DNA of 64,000 bases from Moraxella lacunata (GTDB lineage: Bacteria; Pseudomonadota; Gammaproteobacteria; Pseudomonadales; Moraxellaceae). The position numbers were made by a program, and so were the translations under genes. The notes under the pieces are model-generated. The model ran no database searches, was not told the origin of the DNA, and saw nothing but the letters and a program-made list of their open reading frames with translations. Below are positions 27,072 to 36,904 of this stretch, in pieces. The DNA lies in NCBI RefSeq assembly GCF_900453205.1, contig NZ_UGQU01000004.1, positions 62,001 to 126,000 of the forward strand, in the 5' to 3' direction. Within the stretch, counting starts at the first letter, position 1; every line of letters begins with the position of its first letter.

Positions 27072-27439
27072 TTATTTATACCCCACTATTTTGCATATGA
27101 TATTTTAGAAACTGATATTGAGACTAAAATACAAATGCCATAATTTATTAATAATTATAAAACAGATAAATTAATTTAAAAACAAAATACAATTGTTAAA
27201 TAAATTAATTGCTATCAAGTGTAACCATTATACGCCCATAAAATGCAAATGCAAGTCATTTTTTAAATAAATCCATAAAAATTTTAATGAATTTACTGTC
27301 GTGTAAGTGATTGATAAATATGAATTAAAATTTATTAAGATTTGCTAAATAATAAAAATCATTATAATAAAAAAGACAAACTGCCATAACGAACAGTTTG
27401 TCTTTATTGGGGTGGATAATCGCCCTTTTGTGGGATAAA
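27072..27439. other. AT-rich intergenic spacer rnr-roadblock
   Basis: Very AT-rich DNA between rnr and the roadblock gene, both on the minus strand. It contains the rnr terminator at 27372-27405 and presumably the promoter of the roadblock gene. I see no gene in it. Confidence 0.4.
27372..27405 (-). terminator. Terminator of rnr
   Basis: AAAGACAAACTG (27372-27383) pairs perfectly with CAGTTTGTCTTT (27394-27405), a 12-bp stem, with A/T tracts on each side. Confidence 0.8.
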
Positions 27440-29680
27440 TCAGCTTTTCTTTCTGCTCGCCTTTTTCTTAGCAGGCTTAACCACCTTCTCATCTCCCACT
27501 TTCTCCACCAACGCAAAATCTACTTGGAGCAAATCCATATTCACGCCAGCAACCTTAATCAAAAGCTGTTCGCCCAGTTTAAATACTGAGCCACGCTCGC
27601 CGATGAGTGCTTGCTCTCGCTCGTTGTATTCATAATATTCTGCTGACAGGTTGGAGATGTGAATCAGCCCATCAATGAACAAGTCATTTAAAGTGATAAA
27701 CAGTCCAAAATTAGTAACGGTGGTAATTGTTCCCACAAATTCATCGCCCAGATGTCGCCCCATATAATGGCATTTGAGCCATGTTTCCACATGACGGCTC
27801 GCCTCCTCAGCACGGCGTTCGGTGGTGGAGGTTTGCTCGCCTGCCTCGTCTAGGGTTTTATAAATCGCAGGTTTGGGCTTGTTGCCTGTTACTTTGTCCT
27901 TAATGGCTCGGTGGAGCATGAGGTCAGGATAACGGCGAATCGGACTGGTAAAATGGCTATACTCATCATACGCCAAGCCAAAATGTCCGATGTTGTCAGG
28001 GCTATAATTGGCCTGCATCATCGAGCGAAGGAGCATGGAATGAATGCTCTCGGTGTCCGTTCGCCCTTCGGTTGCCTTGATGATACGCTGATAGTCGGCA
28101 TGGGTGGGCGACTCGGTGGGGAATGCCAAACCAAAGGATTTAAGATATTCGGCAAGTTTACTGCTTTTTTCATCAGAGGGCTTATCGTGGTTGCGGTAGA
28201 GAGCGGGCAAGTCGTGTTTTAGGGCGAAATTTGCCCCACAAGTATTGGCAAGGAGCATCATCTCTTCGATGAGCTTGTGAGCGTCGCCACGAGTGCGTTT
28301 TTTGATGTCTTTGATGTCGCCGTCTTCGCCAAAGACGATGTAGCTTTCTGCCGTCTCAAACGCCATTGCCCCGCGTTCCTCTCGTTTTTTATCTAAAATC
28401 TGATAAAGCTGATACAAGGTATCTACCGACTTGCATACGTCAGGATTTTTGACCAAATCATCAGGCAGAGTTTCGTTCGTTGGGTCGTCAAAATAGGCAT
28501 TGACTTGGTTATAAGTCAGGCGAGCCTGTGAGTGCATGACCGCAGGGTAGAACTCATAGCCTGTTACCTTGCCCGCACGAGACAGCTTGATGTCGGCAAC
28601 CATGCAGAGGCGATCCACCTTGGGATTTAGCGAACATAAGCCGTTGGACAGCACTTCTGGGAGCATGGGGACGACACGGTGGGGAAAATACACGCTCGTG
28701 CCACGCTCATAAGCGTCCACATCAAGCGGAGATTGGGGCGTTACATAGTGGCTCACGTCCGCAATGGCAACCACGACACGATAGTTACCGCCTGAGCGTT
28801 TGCAGGCATAGACCGCATCGTCAAAATCTCGGGCATCTTCGCCGTCTATCGTGATGAGTGGCAAGTCCCTTAAATCCACACGTCCTTTCATGTCCTTAGC
28901 AGTCGGCTCGGTATAAGCATTGGCTTGCTCTATGGTGGCACGGCTAAATTCGTGCGGTATGGCGTGGTTTAGTAGAGTCGTTTCAATGATAAGCTCACGG
29001 TCATTAAGATTGGTCAAAAGCTCGCCAATCTTGCCTGTGGCGTACTCTTGATAAGTGGGCATGTCAATGATAGCAACTTTCACGCTGTCGCCCACGCTCG
29101 CCCCGTGATGAGCCACGTCATCATCGCTTAGGGTAATGGGTTGATGAGCGTTCGCCCCTGATAATTGGACAAAATAGCCGTCATCGTCCTTATCAAGCAC
29201 GCCCACAAATTCGGTGCTGGCACGGTGCAGTACGGTTTGGATACGGGCTTCGGGCTTGCCACGAAACTCGGTGGCAACCGCTTCTACTGTGTCGCCGTCA
29301 AAGACCACACGCATTTGCTTTTCATGGATAAATAGGTCGGGTATATCGTCAAGCACGACAAAGCCAAAGCCCTTAGCATTTGATGACACCTTGCCTGTTA
29401 CGGTGGTGGGTAGGGGGGCAATGCTAAAATGAATGCCGTCCGTGCGTTCTAGTTGGTTGTCCCGTAGCATGGCTTTTAGGCGGTTGGTTAGGGCAAAAAA
29501 CCGCTCCTCATCACCCAAAATCCCAAAATGTAGCCCCAAACTTTCCATCGTGGCAGGTTTGCCCTCGTTATTCATCTGGGCGACAGTTTGCAGGATAAGC
29601 AGGCGTGAGGGAATGGGGTTTTGGTATTTGTTGGCTTCATCGGTGGCGTTGGGGTCGTTCCACGTTGGTGTTTTTTTCAT
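27440..29680 (-). CDS. rnr: Ribonuclease R
   Basis: A processive 3'-5' exoribonuclease that degrades structured RNA and acts in RNA quality control. The 746-residue protein has an N-terminal winged-helix part and cold-shock domains (SSNAKGFGFVVLDD). The RNB catalytic core has TIDGEDARDFDDAVY (about 277-291), HYVTPQSPLDVDAYERGTSVYFP and HFTSPIRRYPDL. An S1 domain (GTITTVTNFGLFITLND) and a lysine-rich tail follow. It is divergent from rimI and transcribed alone. Confidence 0.93.
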   Translation of the reverse strand: MKKTPTWNDPNATDEANKYQNPIPSRLLILQTVAQMNNEGKPATMESLGLHFGILGDEERFFALTNRLKAMLRDNQLERTDGIHFSIAPLPTTVTGKVSSNAKGFGFVVLDDIPDLFIHEKQMRVVFDGDTVEAVATEFRGKPEARIQTVLHRASTEFVGVLDKDDDGYFVQLSGANAHQPITLSDDDVAHHGASVGDSVKVAIIDMPTYQEYATGKIGELLTNLNDRELIIETTLLNHAIPHEFSRATIEQANAYTEPTAKDMKGRVDLRDLPLITIDGEDARDFDDAVYACKRSGGNYRVVVAIADVSHYVTPQSPLDVDAYERGTSVYFPHRVVPMLPEVLSNGLCSLNPKVDRLCMVADIKLSRAGKVTGYEFYPAVMHSQARLTYNQVNAYFDDPTNETLPDDLVKNPDVCKSVDTLYQLYQILDKKREERGAMAFETAESYIVFGEDGDIKDIKKRTRGDAHKLIEEMMLLANTCGANFALKHDLPALYRNHDKPSDEKSSKLAEYLKSFGLAFPTESPTHADYQRIIKATEGRTDTESIHSMLLRSMMQANYSPDNIGHFGLAYDEYSHFTSPIRRYPDLMLHRAIKDKVTGNKPKPAIYKTLDEAGEQTSTTERRAEEASRHVETWLKCHYMGRHLGDEFVGTITTVTNFGLFITLNDLFIDGLIHISNLSAEYYEYNEREQALIGERGSVFKLGEQLLIKVAGVNMDLLQVDFALVEKVGDEKVVKPAKKKASRKKS

Positions 29681-29763
29681 ACCTTTTCTCTTTATAAAAA
29701 ATTGGTTAAATCTTCATGTTTGAGTTATCATAACATATTTAGCCACGAAATCATGTAACTTTT

Positions 29764-30243
29764 ATGACAGTTTTTTTAAATTTTGCCACGCCCGACACCG
29801 CCCAATCATCAGGCTATTTGTCCGACATTGCACGGGTGGAGCGTGAGCTGTTTGATGATGCTTGGGACGGCTTGGCGGTGCATTCGGTGCTGGGGCAGTT
29901 TGGGGTGGGGGTGCTTGTCGCTTGTGATGACGATGATGAATGTGATGAAATGCTTGGTTATTGTATTTATCAAATTGTCTTTGAGACGGCAGAGATTTTA
30001 CGCATTGCCACAGACAGCCGGCATCAACAGCAGGGCGTGGGCGGTGGTTTGCTTAGCGATTTTATCAAATTATGCAAGGACAAAGGGGCGAAGCGGATAC
30101 TCTTAGAAGTGCGAGCCGACAACGCCCCAGCCATACGCCTGTACGAAAGACAAGGGTTTTATCAAATTGATGTACGAAAGGGCTATTATAAAGATGAATG
30201 GGGGGCGGTGGATGCGTTGATTTTGCAGAGGGATTTGGGTTAA
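29764..30243 (+). CDS. rimI: Ribosomal-protein-alanine N-acetyltransferase (RimI-type)
   Basis: A GNAT acetyltransferase of 159 residues. The acetyl-CoA-binding motif is in ILRIATDSRHQQQGVGGGLL (the QxxGxG/A loop). LLEVRADNAPAIRLYERQGF and the terminal tyrosine region VRKGYY are the signatures of RimI, which acetylates the N-terminus of ribosomal protein S18. An acidic insertion, DDDDECDE, lies in a loop before strand 4. It is divergent from rnr. Confidence 0.8.
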   Translation: MTVFLNFATPDTAQSSGYLSDIARVERELFDDAWDGLAVHSVLGQFGVGVLVACDDDDECDEMLGYCIYQIVFETAEILRIATDSRHQQQGVGGGLLSDFIKLCKDKGAKRILLEVRADNAPAIRLYERQGFYQIDVRKGYYKDEWGAVDALILQRDLG

Positions 30244-30265
30244 AGAAATTGGGGTTGAATGGGTG

Positions 30266-30841
30266 CTAAGTTTCGCCCCATTTATCCAAACATACTTCAT
30301 GCAAAGGATAACAACCAAAATCCCCACCATCTTTACCCAATGTTTCTAAGCGTTCTTTATCTGCCACATACCGTTCAATGGTTTGGCGTACCGTCTCAAA
30401 AGCGAGATTTTCCATGTCAATCTCATCAGGATAAAACAGCCGACATTCTAGGCTTTCGCTCCCCACACCAAATTGACCGTCTTTTAAATTGGCAAGATAC
30501 ATCGCATGAATCTGCCCCCATTGTGGCAAATCAAATAGGGCGTAGAGTTTCAAACCAATTGCCACGCCTTCGGCTTCTTCGACCGTTTCACGTTTTGCCC
30601 CGTCCGCCATGGTCTCGCCATTTTCCATAAAGCCAGCTGGGAGTGTCCACAGTCCATAGCGAGGTTCAATGGCTCGCCTGCACAGCAAAATCCGCCCCTC
30701 ATGGACAGCAAGCACCCCACAGACCATTTTGGGATTTTCATAGTGGATATAACCGCAGGACGTGCAGACTAGGCGTGGACGGGTGTCGCCGTCTGGTATG
30801 ACGTGCGTGGCGGGCTGACCGCATTGTAAGCAGTAGGACAT
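30266..30841 (-). CDS. Zinc-ribbon Nudix hydrolase
   Basis: A 191-residue protein with an N-terminal zinc ribbon (Cys4, Cys7, Cys26, Cys29) and a Nudix domain. The Nudix box is at about 70-93 ([20 protein letters not shown]). NPKMVCGVL and the YGLWTLPAG lead-in match the group often annotated as ADP-ribose or NADH pyrophosphatase-like. The full NudC family has the SQPWPFPxS segment, which I do not see, so the substrate is left open. It ends 23 bases from the rimI stop, convergent. Confidence 0.78.
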   Translation of the reverse strand: MSYCLQCGQPATHVIPDGDTRPRLVCTSCGYIHYENPKMVCGVLAVHEGRILLCRRAIEPRYGLWTLPAGFMENGETMADGAKRETVEEAEGVAIGLKLYALFDLPQWGQIHAMYLANLKDGQFGVGSESLECRLFYPDEIDMENLAFETVRQTIERYVADKERLETLGKDGGDFGCYPLHEVCLDKWGET

Positions 30842-30874
30842 AATGATATGATAAGCTAAATATCACAAGTTTAA

Positions 30875-31630
30875 ATGAAAATGAGTAAAATGACAAATGA
30901 TTTTATAGACAAACAAACGGTCAATGTGCCAGATTCGCACCGCTTTTATCCGCTCGCCCAAGCCTTAGCACAGTATCGTGGGGCGGATATTTTGCCCTTT
31001 ACGGATAACAATGAGCTTTTGACAGGGTTTGTGCGTGAGCAAGCGATAAAGCGGTATGATAAGCTGATAAACGAAAGCCCCTTACCGCAGGCGTGCGTGC
31101 TTATCGTCATCACAGACGAATCTGTGCCAAAGCTACTTTTGACAAGGCGGTCAAACCATCTTAGTAGCCATGCAGGGGAAGTGTCCTTAGTCGGTGGTAA
31201 GCGTGATGAGACGGACATATCATCGGCAGATGTCGCCGTGCGTGAAGCGTGCGAAGAAGTGGGACTACATCGGGCGGACGTGGAGATTTTGGGGTATCTG
31301 CCCATGCAAATCTCCAAAAAAGGCTTGCTTGTCCGTCCTGTGGTGGCAAGCATACCGCCTGATGTGGTGGGGTCGCTTACGCCCAGCGAAGATGAGATAG
31401 CACGACTGTTTTGGCTACCCTTTGATGTGCTATATGGCACGCCTGTGGATGTTGTTTTTGACCGTCAAATCACGCACAGCACCGCCAAACTCCATACCCC
31501 TGCGTGGGTCTATGACTGCGATGATGACGGTATGCCCGAAGTGGTGTGGGGGCTGACAGGGCGGATACTATCAAGCCTTATGGAGATTGGTTTTGGGGTG
31601 GGGCATGAATGGTATTATCGCATAACATAA
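30875..31630 (+). CDS. Nudix CoA pyrophosphatase-type hydrolase
   Basis: A 251-residue Nudix protein of the CoA pyrophosphohydrolase branch. It has LLLTRRSNHLSSHAGEVSL directly before the Nudix box (GGKRDETD, then REACEEVGL), the UPF0035 pattern that marks NudL/Nudt7-like enzymes that split CoA into 4'-phosphopantetheine and 3',5'-ADP. The N-terminal 75 residues are less conserved. ATGs at 30875, 30881 and 30890 are alternative starts with no strong ribosome site. Divergent from the zinc-ribbon Nudix gene, 33 bp away. Confidence 0.78.
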   Translation: MKMSKMTNDFIDKQTVNVPDSHRFYPLAQALAQYRGADILPFTDNNELLTGFVREQAIKRYDKLINESPLPQACVLIVITDESVPKLLLTRRSNHLSSHAGEVSLVGGKRDETDISSADVAVREACEEVGLHRADVEILGYLPMQISKKGLLVRPVVASIPPDVVGSLTPSEDEIARLFWLPFDVLYGTPVDVVFDRQITHSTAKLHTPAWVYDCDDDGMPEVVWGLTGRILSSLMEIGFGVGHEWYYRIT

Positions 31631-31650
31631 AAGGGCAATCACGCCCTTTT
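31629..31650. terminator. Bidirectional terminator between the Nudix gene and rsfS
   Basis: AAAAGGGC (31629-31636) pairs with GCCCTTTT (31643-31650), between convergent genes. It begins within the end of the Nudix stop codon region. Confidence 0.7.
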
Positions 31651-31659
31651 ATTTGTGTA

Positions 31660-32040
31660 TCACGCCTTTTGCATGGCAAGTGTTTGCAAGGCTTCTGACG
31701 ATGACCATAGCCCTTCTAAGTCATAAAACTCACGAGCTTGCGGAGTCATGATGTGTACGACAATTCGCCCCAAATCCACAAGCGTCCAGTCGCTGTCTTT
31801 GTCGCCTTCACGCCCCAGTGGCATAAGCCCTGCTTCTTTGGCAGTGGCTCCGAGCTTGTCGGCAAGTGCCTTGACATGGCGTTTTGAGGTGGCGTTGGCG
31901 ATGATGATACGCTCGGCAATCTCGGTCAAATGTTCAACCGTCATCACGGTGATTTCTTTGGCTTTTAAGTCGTCCAAGGCGGTGGTTACGAGCGTGATTT
32001 GCTCATCTAAGGATAGGTTATGTGTGGTCATGATGTTCAA
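31660..32040 (-). CDS. rsfS: Ribosomal silencing factor RsfS
   Basis: RsfS binds ribosomal protein L14 on the 50S subunit and blocks subunit joining in stationary phase. The 126-residue protein has the Iojap/YbeB fold with DDLKAKEITVMTVEHLTEIA, ATSKRHVKALAD, WTLVDLGRIVVHIMTP and REFYDLEGLW, all family hallmarks. It is the last gene of a nyn-nadD-rsfS unit; nadD-rsfS adjacency is widespread in bacteria. Confidence 0.92.
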   Translation of the reverse strand: MNIMTTHNLSLDEQITLVTTALDDLKAKEITVMTVEHLTEIAERIIIANATSKRHVKALADKLGATAKEAGLMPLGREGDKDSDWTLVDLGRIVVHIMTPQAREFYDLEGLWSSSEALQTLAMQKA

Positions 32041-32063
32041 ATAAAATAAAGATTAACCGTCTA

Positions 32064-32732
32064 TTATAGCACACTTTTATAAAGCTCGTGCGTTTTAATA
32101 TAAGCAAAAATCGGCTTAGGCAAATGACATGGTTTGTCGTTTTGGGCTAGGGCGTGGCGGATTTGAGTGGACGAGACGGCAGGCACGGGCGATGTGTCAT
32201 AAAAAATGCTTTTGGTGTTAAAAGAGTTATTGGTTTTTAACAAATCATCTTTTAAAAATTTATCAAAATCATCAGTCATCTTTGCCAACACATCAGCCAC
32301 GACATCATCACTGCCAGCTCTGTCAAACGCCCAAATTTTAACGTACGCCAAAAGCTCTTTATAATCCCTCCACAAATGCAGACTTGCCAAACTGTCGCCC
32401 CCCATGACAAAAATCCGCTCATCATCAGGATAACGCTGTGCCAATGCACGCACCGTATCTATGGTATAGACGGGTGGGACTTGGTGGATTTCTGATGTGT
32501 CAATGCTTGCGGTAATGTCTTGATTTTTTAATATATCACACGCCAAAGACAGCATGTTTAGGCGGTGCGTGGGGTTGGTGGGTGTGCCTTTAAAGGGGTT
32601 GCCTGCGGTGGGCAAAAACGAGATGACAAAGGGCAAACCCAAAGATGATAGGCGATGATGGATAAGGCGTATCATCGCCAAATGCCCGTCATGCACAGGG
32701 TCAAAACTGCCCCCCAAAAACACCCGTCTCAT
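32064..32732 (-). CDS. nadD: Nicotinate-nucleotide adenylyltransferase
   Basis: NadD adenylates nicotinate mononucleotide to deamido-NAD in NAD synthesis. The 222-residue protein has the nucleotidyltransferase motif GGSFDPVHDGHL near the start, FVMGGDSLASLHLWRDYKEL in the middle and the C-terminal SSTQIR. A TTG at 32735 could extend it by one residue, but ATG 32732 overlaps the upstream stop codon (TGATG) and is the natural coupled start. Neighbours: NYN-domain gene upstream, rsfS downstream. Confidence 0.93.
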   Translation of the reverse strand: MRRVFLGGSFDPVHDGHLAMIRLIHHRLSSLGLPFVISFLPTAGNPFKGTPTNPTHRLNMLSLACDILKNQDITASIDTSEIHQVPPVYTIDTVRALAQRYPDDERIFVMGGDSLASLHLWRDYKELLAYVKIWAFDRAGSDDVVADVLAKMTDDFDKFLKDDLLKTNNSFNTKSIFYDTSPVPAVSSTQIRHALAQNDKPCHLPKPIFAYIKTHELYKSVL

Positions 32733-33523
32733 CAAATGGTCAGCTCAACGTCAGTCAATAGGTCGTTACGGCGATTGCGGACGAAGACCACTTTGTGATT
32801 GTCGCCGTTGGGGTGGCGTTCGGTCAGCTCAAAGTAGCGGGGATATGCCTTTAAGAAGTCGCTAAATTTGTCATAATGGAACAGGCGAGCGTCAAAATCA
32901 GGCTCCACTTTTAGGATGTAGTTTTTGACAGGGGCGATGTTTGCCCAGCCTTGCTCGTCTGCCATGGTGGCGATGGCACTTTTGACCAATGCAATCGCCA
33001 CGTCCACAGGCTTGAATTGGTTATCGCCTGAGAATAGCATGTCGGCTGAGTCATAAAAGTCCACGCTACTGGTCTTTTTCTGCTCTTCAAAGACTTCTAG
33101 GTAGGTAAAGCGGTCGCAGGCTTGCATAAAGGGCTTAGGCGTGTGCTGTTTGCCAAAGCCATACACCATAAGACCCTGCTCACGGATACGCTGGGCAAGG
33201 CGGGTATAATCACTATCAGATGACACAAGGCAAAAGCCATCAAACCGCTCGGTATAGAGCAAATCCATGGCGTCAATAATCAGGCTCGAATCGGTGGCGT
33301 TTTTGCCCGAGGTGTAGGCGAACTGTTGCATGGGCTGAATGGAGTGTGACAACAGCACGCTTTTCCAACTGGCAAGTTGGGGCTTTGTCCAGTCGCCATA
33401 AGCACGGCGAACGCTTGCCCGCCCAAGCGTGGCAATCTCATTCATGAGTGCTTCAAGGTAGGTTGTGGACGCATTATCAGCGTCAATCAAGACTGCTAGG
33501 CGTGCTTCGGCAGATGGCGACAT
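32732..33523 (-). CDS. NYN-domain putative RNase with C-terminal OST-HTH-like region
   Basis: A 263-residue protein. The N-terminal NYN (PIN-like) domain has the acidic residues of a metal-dependent nuclease: LIDADNAS (Asp14, Asp16), Asp78 in NATDSSLIIDAMDLL, and Asp103 and Asp105 in LVSSDSDYTRLA. A C-terminal part of about 75 residues (WANIAPVKNYILKVEPDFDAR, YDKFSDFLKAYPRYFEL) has the pattern of an OST-HTH/LOTUS RNA-binding module. The open frame extends to 33592, but those residues are spacer-like and ATG 33523 fits the family. It is coupled to nadD. RNA or tRNA processing is inferred, not shown. Confidence 0.8.
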   Translation of the reverse strand: MSPSAEARLAVLIDADNASTTYLEALMNEIATLGRASVRRAYGDWTKPQLASWKSVLLSHSIQPMQQFAYTSGKNATDSSLIIDAMDLLYTERFDGFCLVSSDSDYTRLAQRIREQGLMVYGFGKQHTPKPFMQACDRFTYLEVFEEQKKTSSVDFYDSADMLFSGDNQFKPVDVAIALVKSAIATMADEQGWANIAPVKNYILKVEPDFDARLFHYDKFSDFLKAYPRYFELTERHPNGDNHKVVFVRNRRNDLLTDVELTI

Positions 33524-33806
33524 GGTAAAATAAAAAAATACAAAAAAGCAAATGAAATTATTATAAGGTAAAATTTGCCAATTACCTATCATTTTTGCTG
33601 TTCATTTACAAAAAAGTTGGGTCGGCTTAGGCTGGTGTAGGATTTTTGGGTGTTTGAATGTGCCATGTTAGGGTGTGGCAAGTTTGCGTGAATGACTGGC
33701 TTTTACATTTTGTAGCGTTGTTTTACAATTTGGCACAGCAAATTTTTGATAATTTGATATGATGAGTTTTTATGCTATGTTAATTTGTTCATATTAAGGA
33801 GAAGTT

Positions 33807-35594
33807 ATGAGTACACCAAAAACCCCACGCACCAAAAACCCCAAAACCACCAAAAAAACGGCGGTGGTTCACGATTTTATTGACAACCAAGAAGGGTTAA
33901 GCCACAGCGATGTGGAGGTGATTGCAAGTGATGTGGACATCGCCAATGCCAATGTATCAGATGTGGCAGTAGTTAAGGTTGGCAGTGATGAACCAAAGGA
34001 TATCATTCATGAGATGGGCGATGATGATTATGGTGACCAAAAACCTAGTGACGAGAATCAAGGTAATGATAAAGATGACAAGGGTGATGAGAATAAGAAT
34101 GCTCATGCCAATGACGACAAAAATACCGCCAAATCCGCCCAAGAGATAGCCAAAGAGACCGCCCAACACAAACTTGCTGAGCTGGCAAAACAGCTAGATG
34201 ACCTAGATAATAAAGAGCAGGTAAAACAACAGGCACAGCAGGTGCTACAAACTGCCAAGGAACATCTCCAAGAGCTTACTGGTGATGACACTGATGAGAC
34301 TGCACGCCTGGTCAATGACAAACTTAGCCATGCCAAACAAGAACTGCAACAGACCATAAGCGATGTCCAGGATAAGGCAGAAAAGGTGGTGCAAGATGTT
34401 CAAAAAAACACCCAAACGCTTGCCGAGCGTGCCAAAGAGACACTAGATGACGCCAAAGAGCAGGCAAAAGAGAGTTTAGATGGCATCAGCGAGCAGATCG
34501 CCAAACAAGCCGATGAACTGCTCGATAAGGCGGAGGACTTATTGAGCAAAGAACAGGATAAACATAAAGAACAAGATAAAGATGAAAAACATCAACCTAC
34601 CAATGACCCAAACGCCAACAAGATCACCGATGAGCATGAACAAGCCCATGAACAAAAAACCAATGACAAATCGGTTGAAAAATCCCATGCTTTAAAAGGT
34701 CTGGGCGGGCTACTTGCCACAGCAGGTGCTTATTTAGGACGCGGTCATCAAGACAAGAGCTATCAGAGCGTGGATTTGGATGTCGATGCTACAACCAAGC
34801 ATCCCTTTTACATCCAAGGTTCAACGCTTGGTGGGAGTTTTGTTAAGTCCATTTTGGGCAAAAAAGTCACAGCAGTGCATGGCTTGGCAGGCAGATTCAT
34901 CTCCGATGACAAGCTAAATGCCGTCTCAGAGAGTATTTATCATAAGATTGCTGAGCTGGCTTGTGCATGGGCGGTCAAATCCGTGCCTACCGACCCCAAA
35001 ATGCTTACCCCTGCCCAAAAGGACGAGCTGGCTCAAAGCCTTGCCGACCAAAACCGAGCTTTGGCAACGGCTGGCGGTGTGACGGGCTTTTTTGGGCTAA
35101 AAGGCGTGGTTATGGACACCGCGTGGCTACTGCTTGTGGCACTGCGAACAGTGTATCAGCTGTCGGTGGTCTATGATGTGCCATTGACAGGCAAAGACGG
35201 CATAAAAATGGCGTATGGCGTGCTGTCAGGGGCGAATTTGGATAAACTCCAAGAAAAACAAGTCATTCTGACCGCCCTTGCGTTGGCAGGCGGGGTATTG
35301 GCTCATGCCGATGAGGGTAGTCTAAAAGAAGAGCTGGTCAAACTTAGCTCGTCCAATACCACGATAAAAGACTTCGATGAGCTGTTAAAGCTTGCCCATT
35401 TGGACAAGCTTGCCGACAAATACGGCATTGACATTGACAACATCAACACAAGCTGGCTTCGTCATTTGGCGTCCATCTCCGCAGTTGGGGTGGGGGCGTA
35501 TTACAACCGTGAACTTATTGATGAAGTTATCGGCACCGCCATGACGACCTTTAAAACAAATGCCATGCTCGCTGTTGAGTATCAAGGCGATTAA
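33807..35594 (+). CDS. EcsC-domain protein with long acidic/coiled-coil N-terminal half
   Basis: A 595-residue protein. Residues 1-about 100 are low-complexity and acidic (Asp/Asn/Lys rich). Residues 105-250 form alanine/glutamine/lysine-rich amphipathic helices (for example TLAERAKETLDDAKEQAKES), resembling apolipophorin-like or LEA-like repeats. From about 300 on is an EcsC domain with GGVTGFFGLKGVVMDTAWLL, RTVYQLSVVYDVPL and ASISAVGVGAYYNRELID. EcsC was named from a Bacillus secretion locus, but the domain's function is unknown. Good ribosome site AAGGAGAAG before ATG 33807. Alone between nyn and the str operon. Confidence 0.8.
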   Translation: MSTPKTPRTKNPKTTKKTAVVHDFIDNQEGLSHSDVEVIASDVDIANANVSDVAVVKVGSDEPKDIIHEMGDDDYGDQKPSDENQGNDKDDKGDENKNAHANDDKNTAKSAQEIAKETAQHKLAELAKQLDDLDNKEQVKQQAQQVLQTAKEHLQELTGDDTDETARLVNDKLSHAKQELQQTISDVQDKAEKVVQDVQKNTQTLAERAKETLDDAKEQAKESLDGISEQIAKQADELLDKAEDLLSKEQDKHKEQDKDEKHQPTNDPNANKITDEHEQAHEQKTNDKSVEKSHALKGLGGLLATAGAYLGRGHQDKSYQSVDLDVDATTKHPFYIQGSTLGGSFVKSILGKKVTAVHGLAGRFISDDKLNAVSESIYHKIAELACAWAVKSVPTDPKMLTPAQKDELAQSLADQNRALATAGGVTGFFGLKGVVMDTAWLLLVALRTVYQLSVVYDVPLTGKDGIKMAYGVLSGANLDKLQEKQVILTALALAGGVLAHADEGSLKEELVKLSSSNTTIKDFDELLKLAHLDKLADKYGIDIDNINTSWLRHLASISAVGVGAYYNRELIDEVIGTAMTTFKTNAMLAVEYQGD

Positions 35595-35605
35595 AATCAA
35601 AAAAT

Positions 35606-35641
35606 AGGCAAAGCTCGGCTTAGACTGGGTTTTGCCTTTGT
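35606..35641 (+). terminator. Terminator of the EcsC gene
   Basis: AGGCAAA (35606-35612) pairs with TTTGCCT (35631-35637), with partial pairing in the loop, followed by TTGTTTT. Confidence 0.6.
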
Positions 35642-35652
35642 TTTAAAATGCC

Positions 35653-35681
35653 TTGATTTTCTTAAATAAAAGTATTATAAT
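35653..35681 (+). promoter_or_regulatory. Promoter of the str operon
   Basis: TTGATT (35653-35658) and TATAAT (35676-35681) separated by 17 bp. The leader to rpsL is about 95 nt. Confidence 0.7.
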
Positions 35682-35782
35682 GCCAAATCCCATTTGGGAT
35701 AAGTGCGTTTTTTGTGCAAATTTGCCTAAAAATTAATCAATTTTGCCAAAAACAAGTTTTTAATTAACGGGAGATATTGCCT

Positions 35783-36157
35783 ATGGCAACTACAAACCAA
35801 CTTATCCGTAAGGGTCGCAAGACCATTACAGAAAAGTCAAAAGTACCTGCACTACAAGCTTGCCCACAACGTCGTGGCGTTTGTACTCGTGTATATACTA
35901 CGACTCCAAAAAAACCTAACTCAGCCATGCGTAAAGTATGTCGTGTTCGCCTAACTTCTGGCTATGAAGTATCTAGCTACATCGGCGGTGAAGGTCATAA
36001 CCTACAAGAGCACAGCGTTGTGCTTATCCGTGGTGGTCGTGTAAAAGACCTACCAGGTGTGCGTTATCACACTGTTCGTGGTGCACTTGACTGTGCAGGC
36101 GTTAAAGACCGTAAACAAGGTCGTTCTAAGTATGGTGCTAAACGTCCTAAGGCGTAA
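35783..36157 (+). CDS. rpsL: 30S ribosomal protein S12
   Basis: S12 sits at the decoding centre and controls accuracy. At 124 residues from ATG 35783 it has the exact family length. The frame can be read from a TTG at 35777, but a GGGAGA ribosome site and conservation favour [29 protein letters not shown] and [17 protein letters not shown] are intact. Lysines stand at the two positions where substitutions commonly give streptomycin resistance (TPKKPNS and RVKDLPG), so the sequence is wild type there. First gene of the str operon. Confidence 0.97.
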   Translation: MATTNQLIRKGRKTITEKSKVPALQACPQRRGVCTRVYTTTPKKPNSAMRKVCRVRLTSGYEVSSYIGGEGHNLQEHSVVLIRGGRVKDLPGVRYHTVRGALDCAGVKDRKQGRSKYGAKRPKA

Positions 36158-36309
36158 TTTAGCTTAATAACCCAAATTTAACCTGTGCATGGCTTGTGAT
36201 GATGTGTGTTAATCTACCCCATGCCCACAATCATGCAGTAAGGCTGGCTAAATGCTTGATTTGTTTAAGATTGTATGCCAGATTTACCCTGAAGACATAA
36301 GGAACTATT

Positions 36310-36783
36310 ATGCCAAGACGTCGTGTCGTCGCTGCCCGTGAAATTCTACCTGATCCTAAGTTCGGCAGCCAAACCATCGCCAAATTCATCAACCACGTTA
36401 TGGTTGACGGCAAAAAATCAGTCGCTGAAAAAATCGTTTATGGTGCGTTAGAGAGCGTTGCTGCCAAGCGTAACATCGAAGACCCAGTGGCTTTCTTTGA
36501 AGAAGTGCTAGAAAGCGTTCGCCCAACGGTGGAAGTAAAAGCCCGCCGTGTTGGTGGTGCTACCTACCAAGTGCCTATGGAAGTCCGTCCCTCCCGTCGT
36601 ACTGCCCTAGCCATGCGTTGGTTGGCTGACGCTGCTGCTAAGCGTTCTGAGAAGTCTATGGCTCTACGCCTAGCAGGCGAGCTAAATGACGCCGCCGAAG
36701 GTAAAGGTGCTGCCATCAAAAAACGTGATGACGTTCACCGTATGGCTGACGCTAACAAAGCGTTCTCGCACTTCCGCTTCTAA
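36310..36783 (+). CDS. rpsG: 30S ribosomal protein S7
   Basis: S7 nucleates assembly of the 30S head and contacts the E-site tRNA. The 157-residue protein starts [20 protein letters not shown] and has the conserved [20 protein letters not shown] and [19 protein letters not shown]. It lies 152 bp after rpsL and before fusA, the normal str order. Confidence 0.97.
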   Translation: MPRRRVVAAREILPDPKFGSQTIAKFINHVMVDGKKSVAEKIVYGALESVAAKRNIEDPVAFFEEVLESVRPTVEVKARRVGGATYQVPMEVRPSRRTALAMRWLADAAAKRSEKSMALRLAGELNDAAEGKGAAIKKRDDVHRMADANKAFSHFRF

Positions 36784-36904
36784 TTTTATTAAAAGCGTAT
36801 TTGACTTGCCAAACAATATCAGTCGTTTGTCATGGTGCGGTCGTGATTATGTCTTATCATGACAAACTGACACCCAATTACTCGCAATTTTTCTAGGAAA
36901 AATT

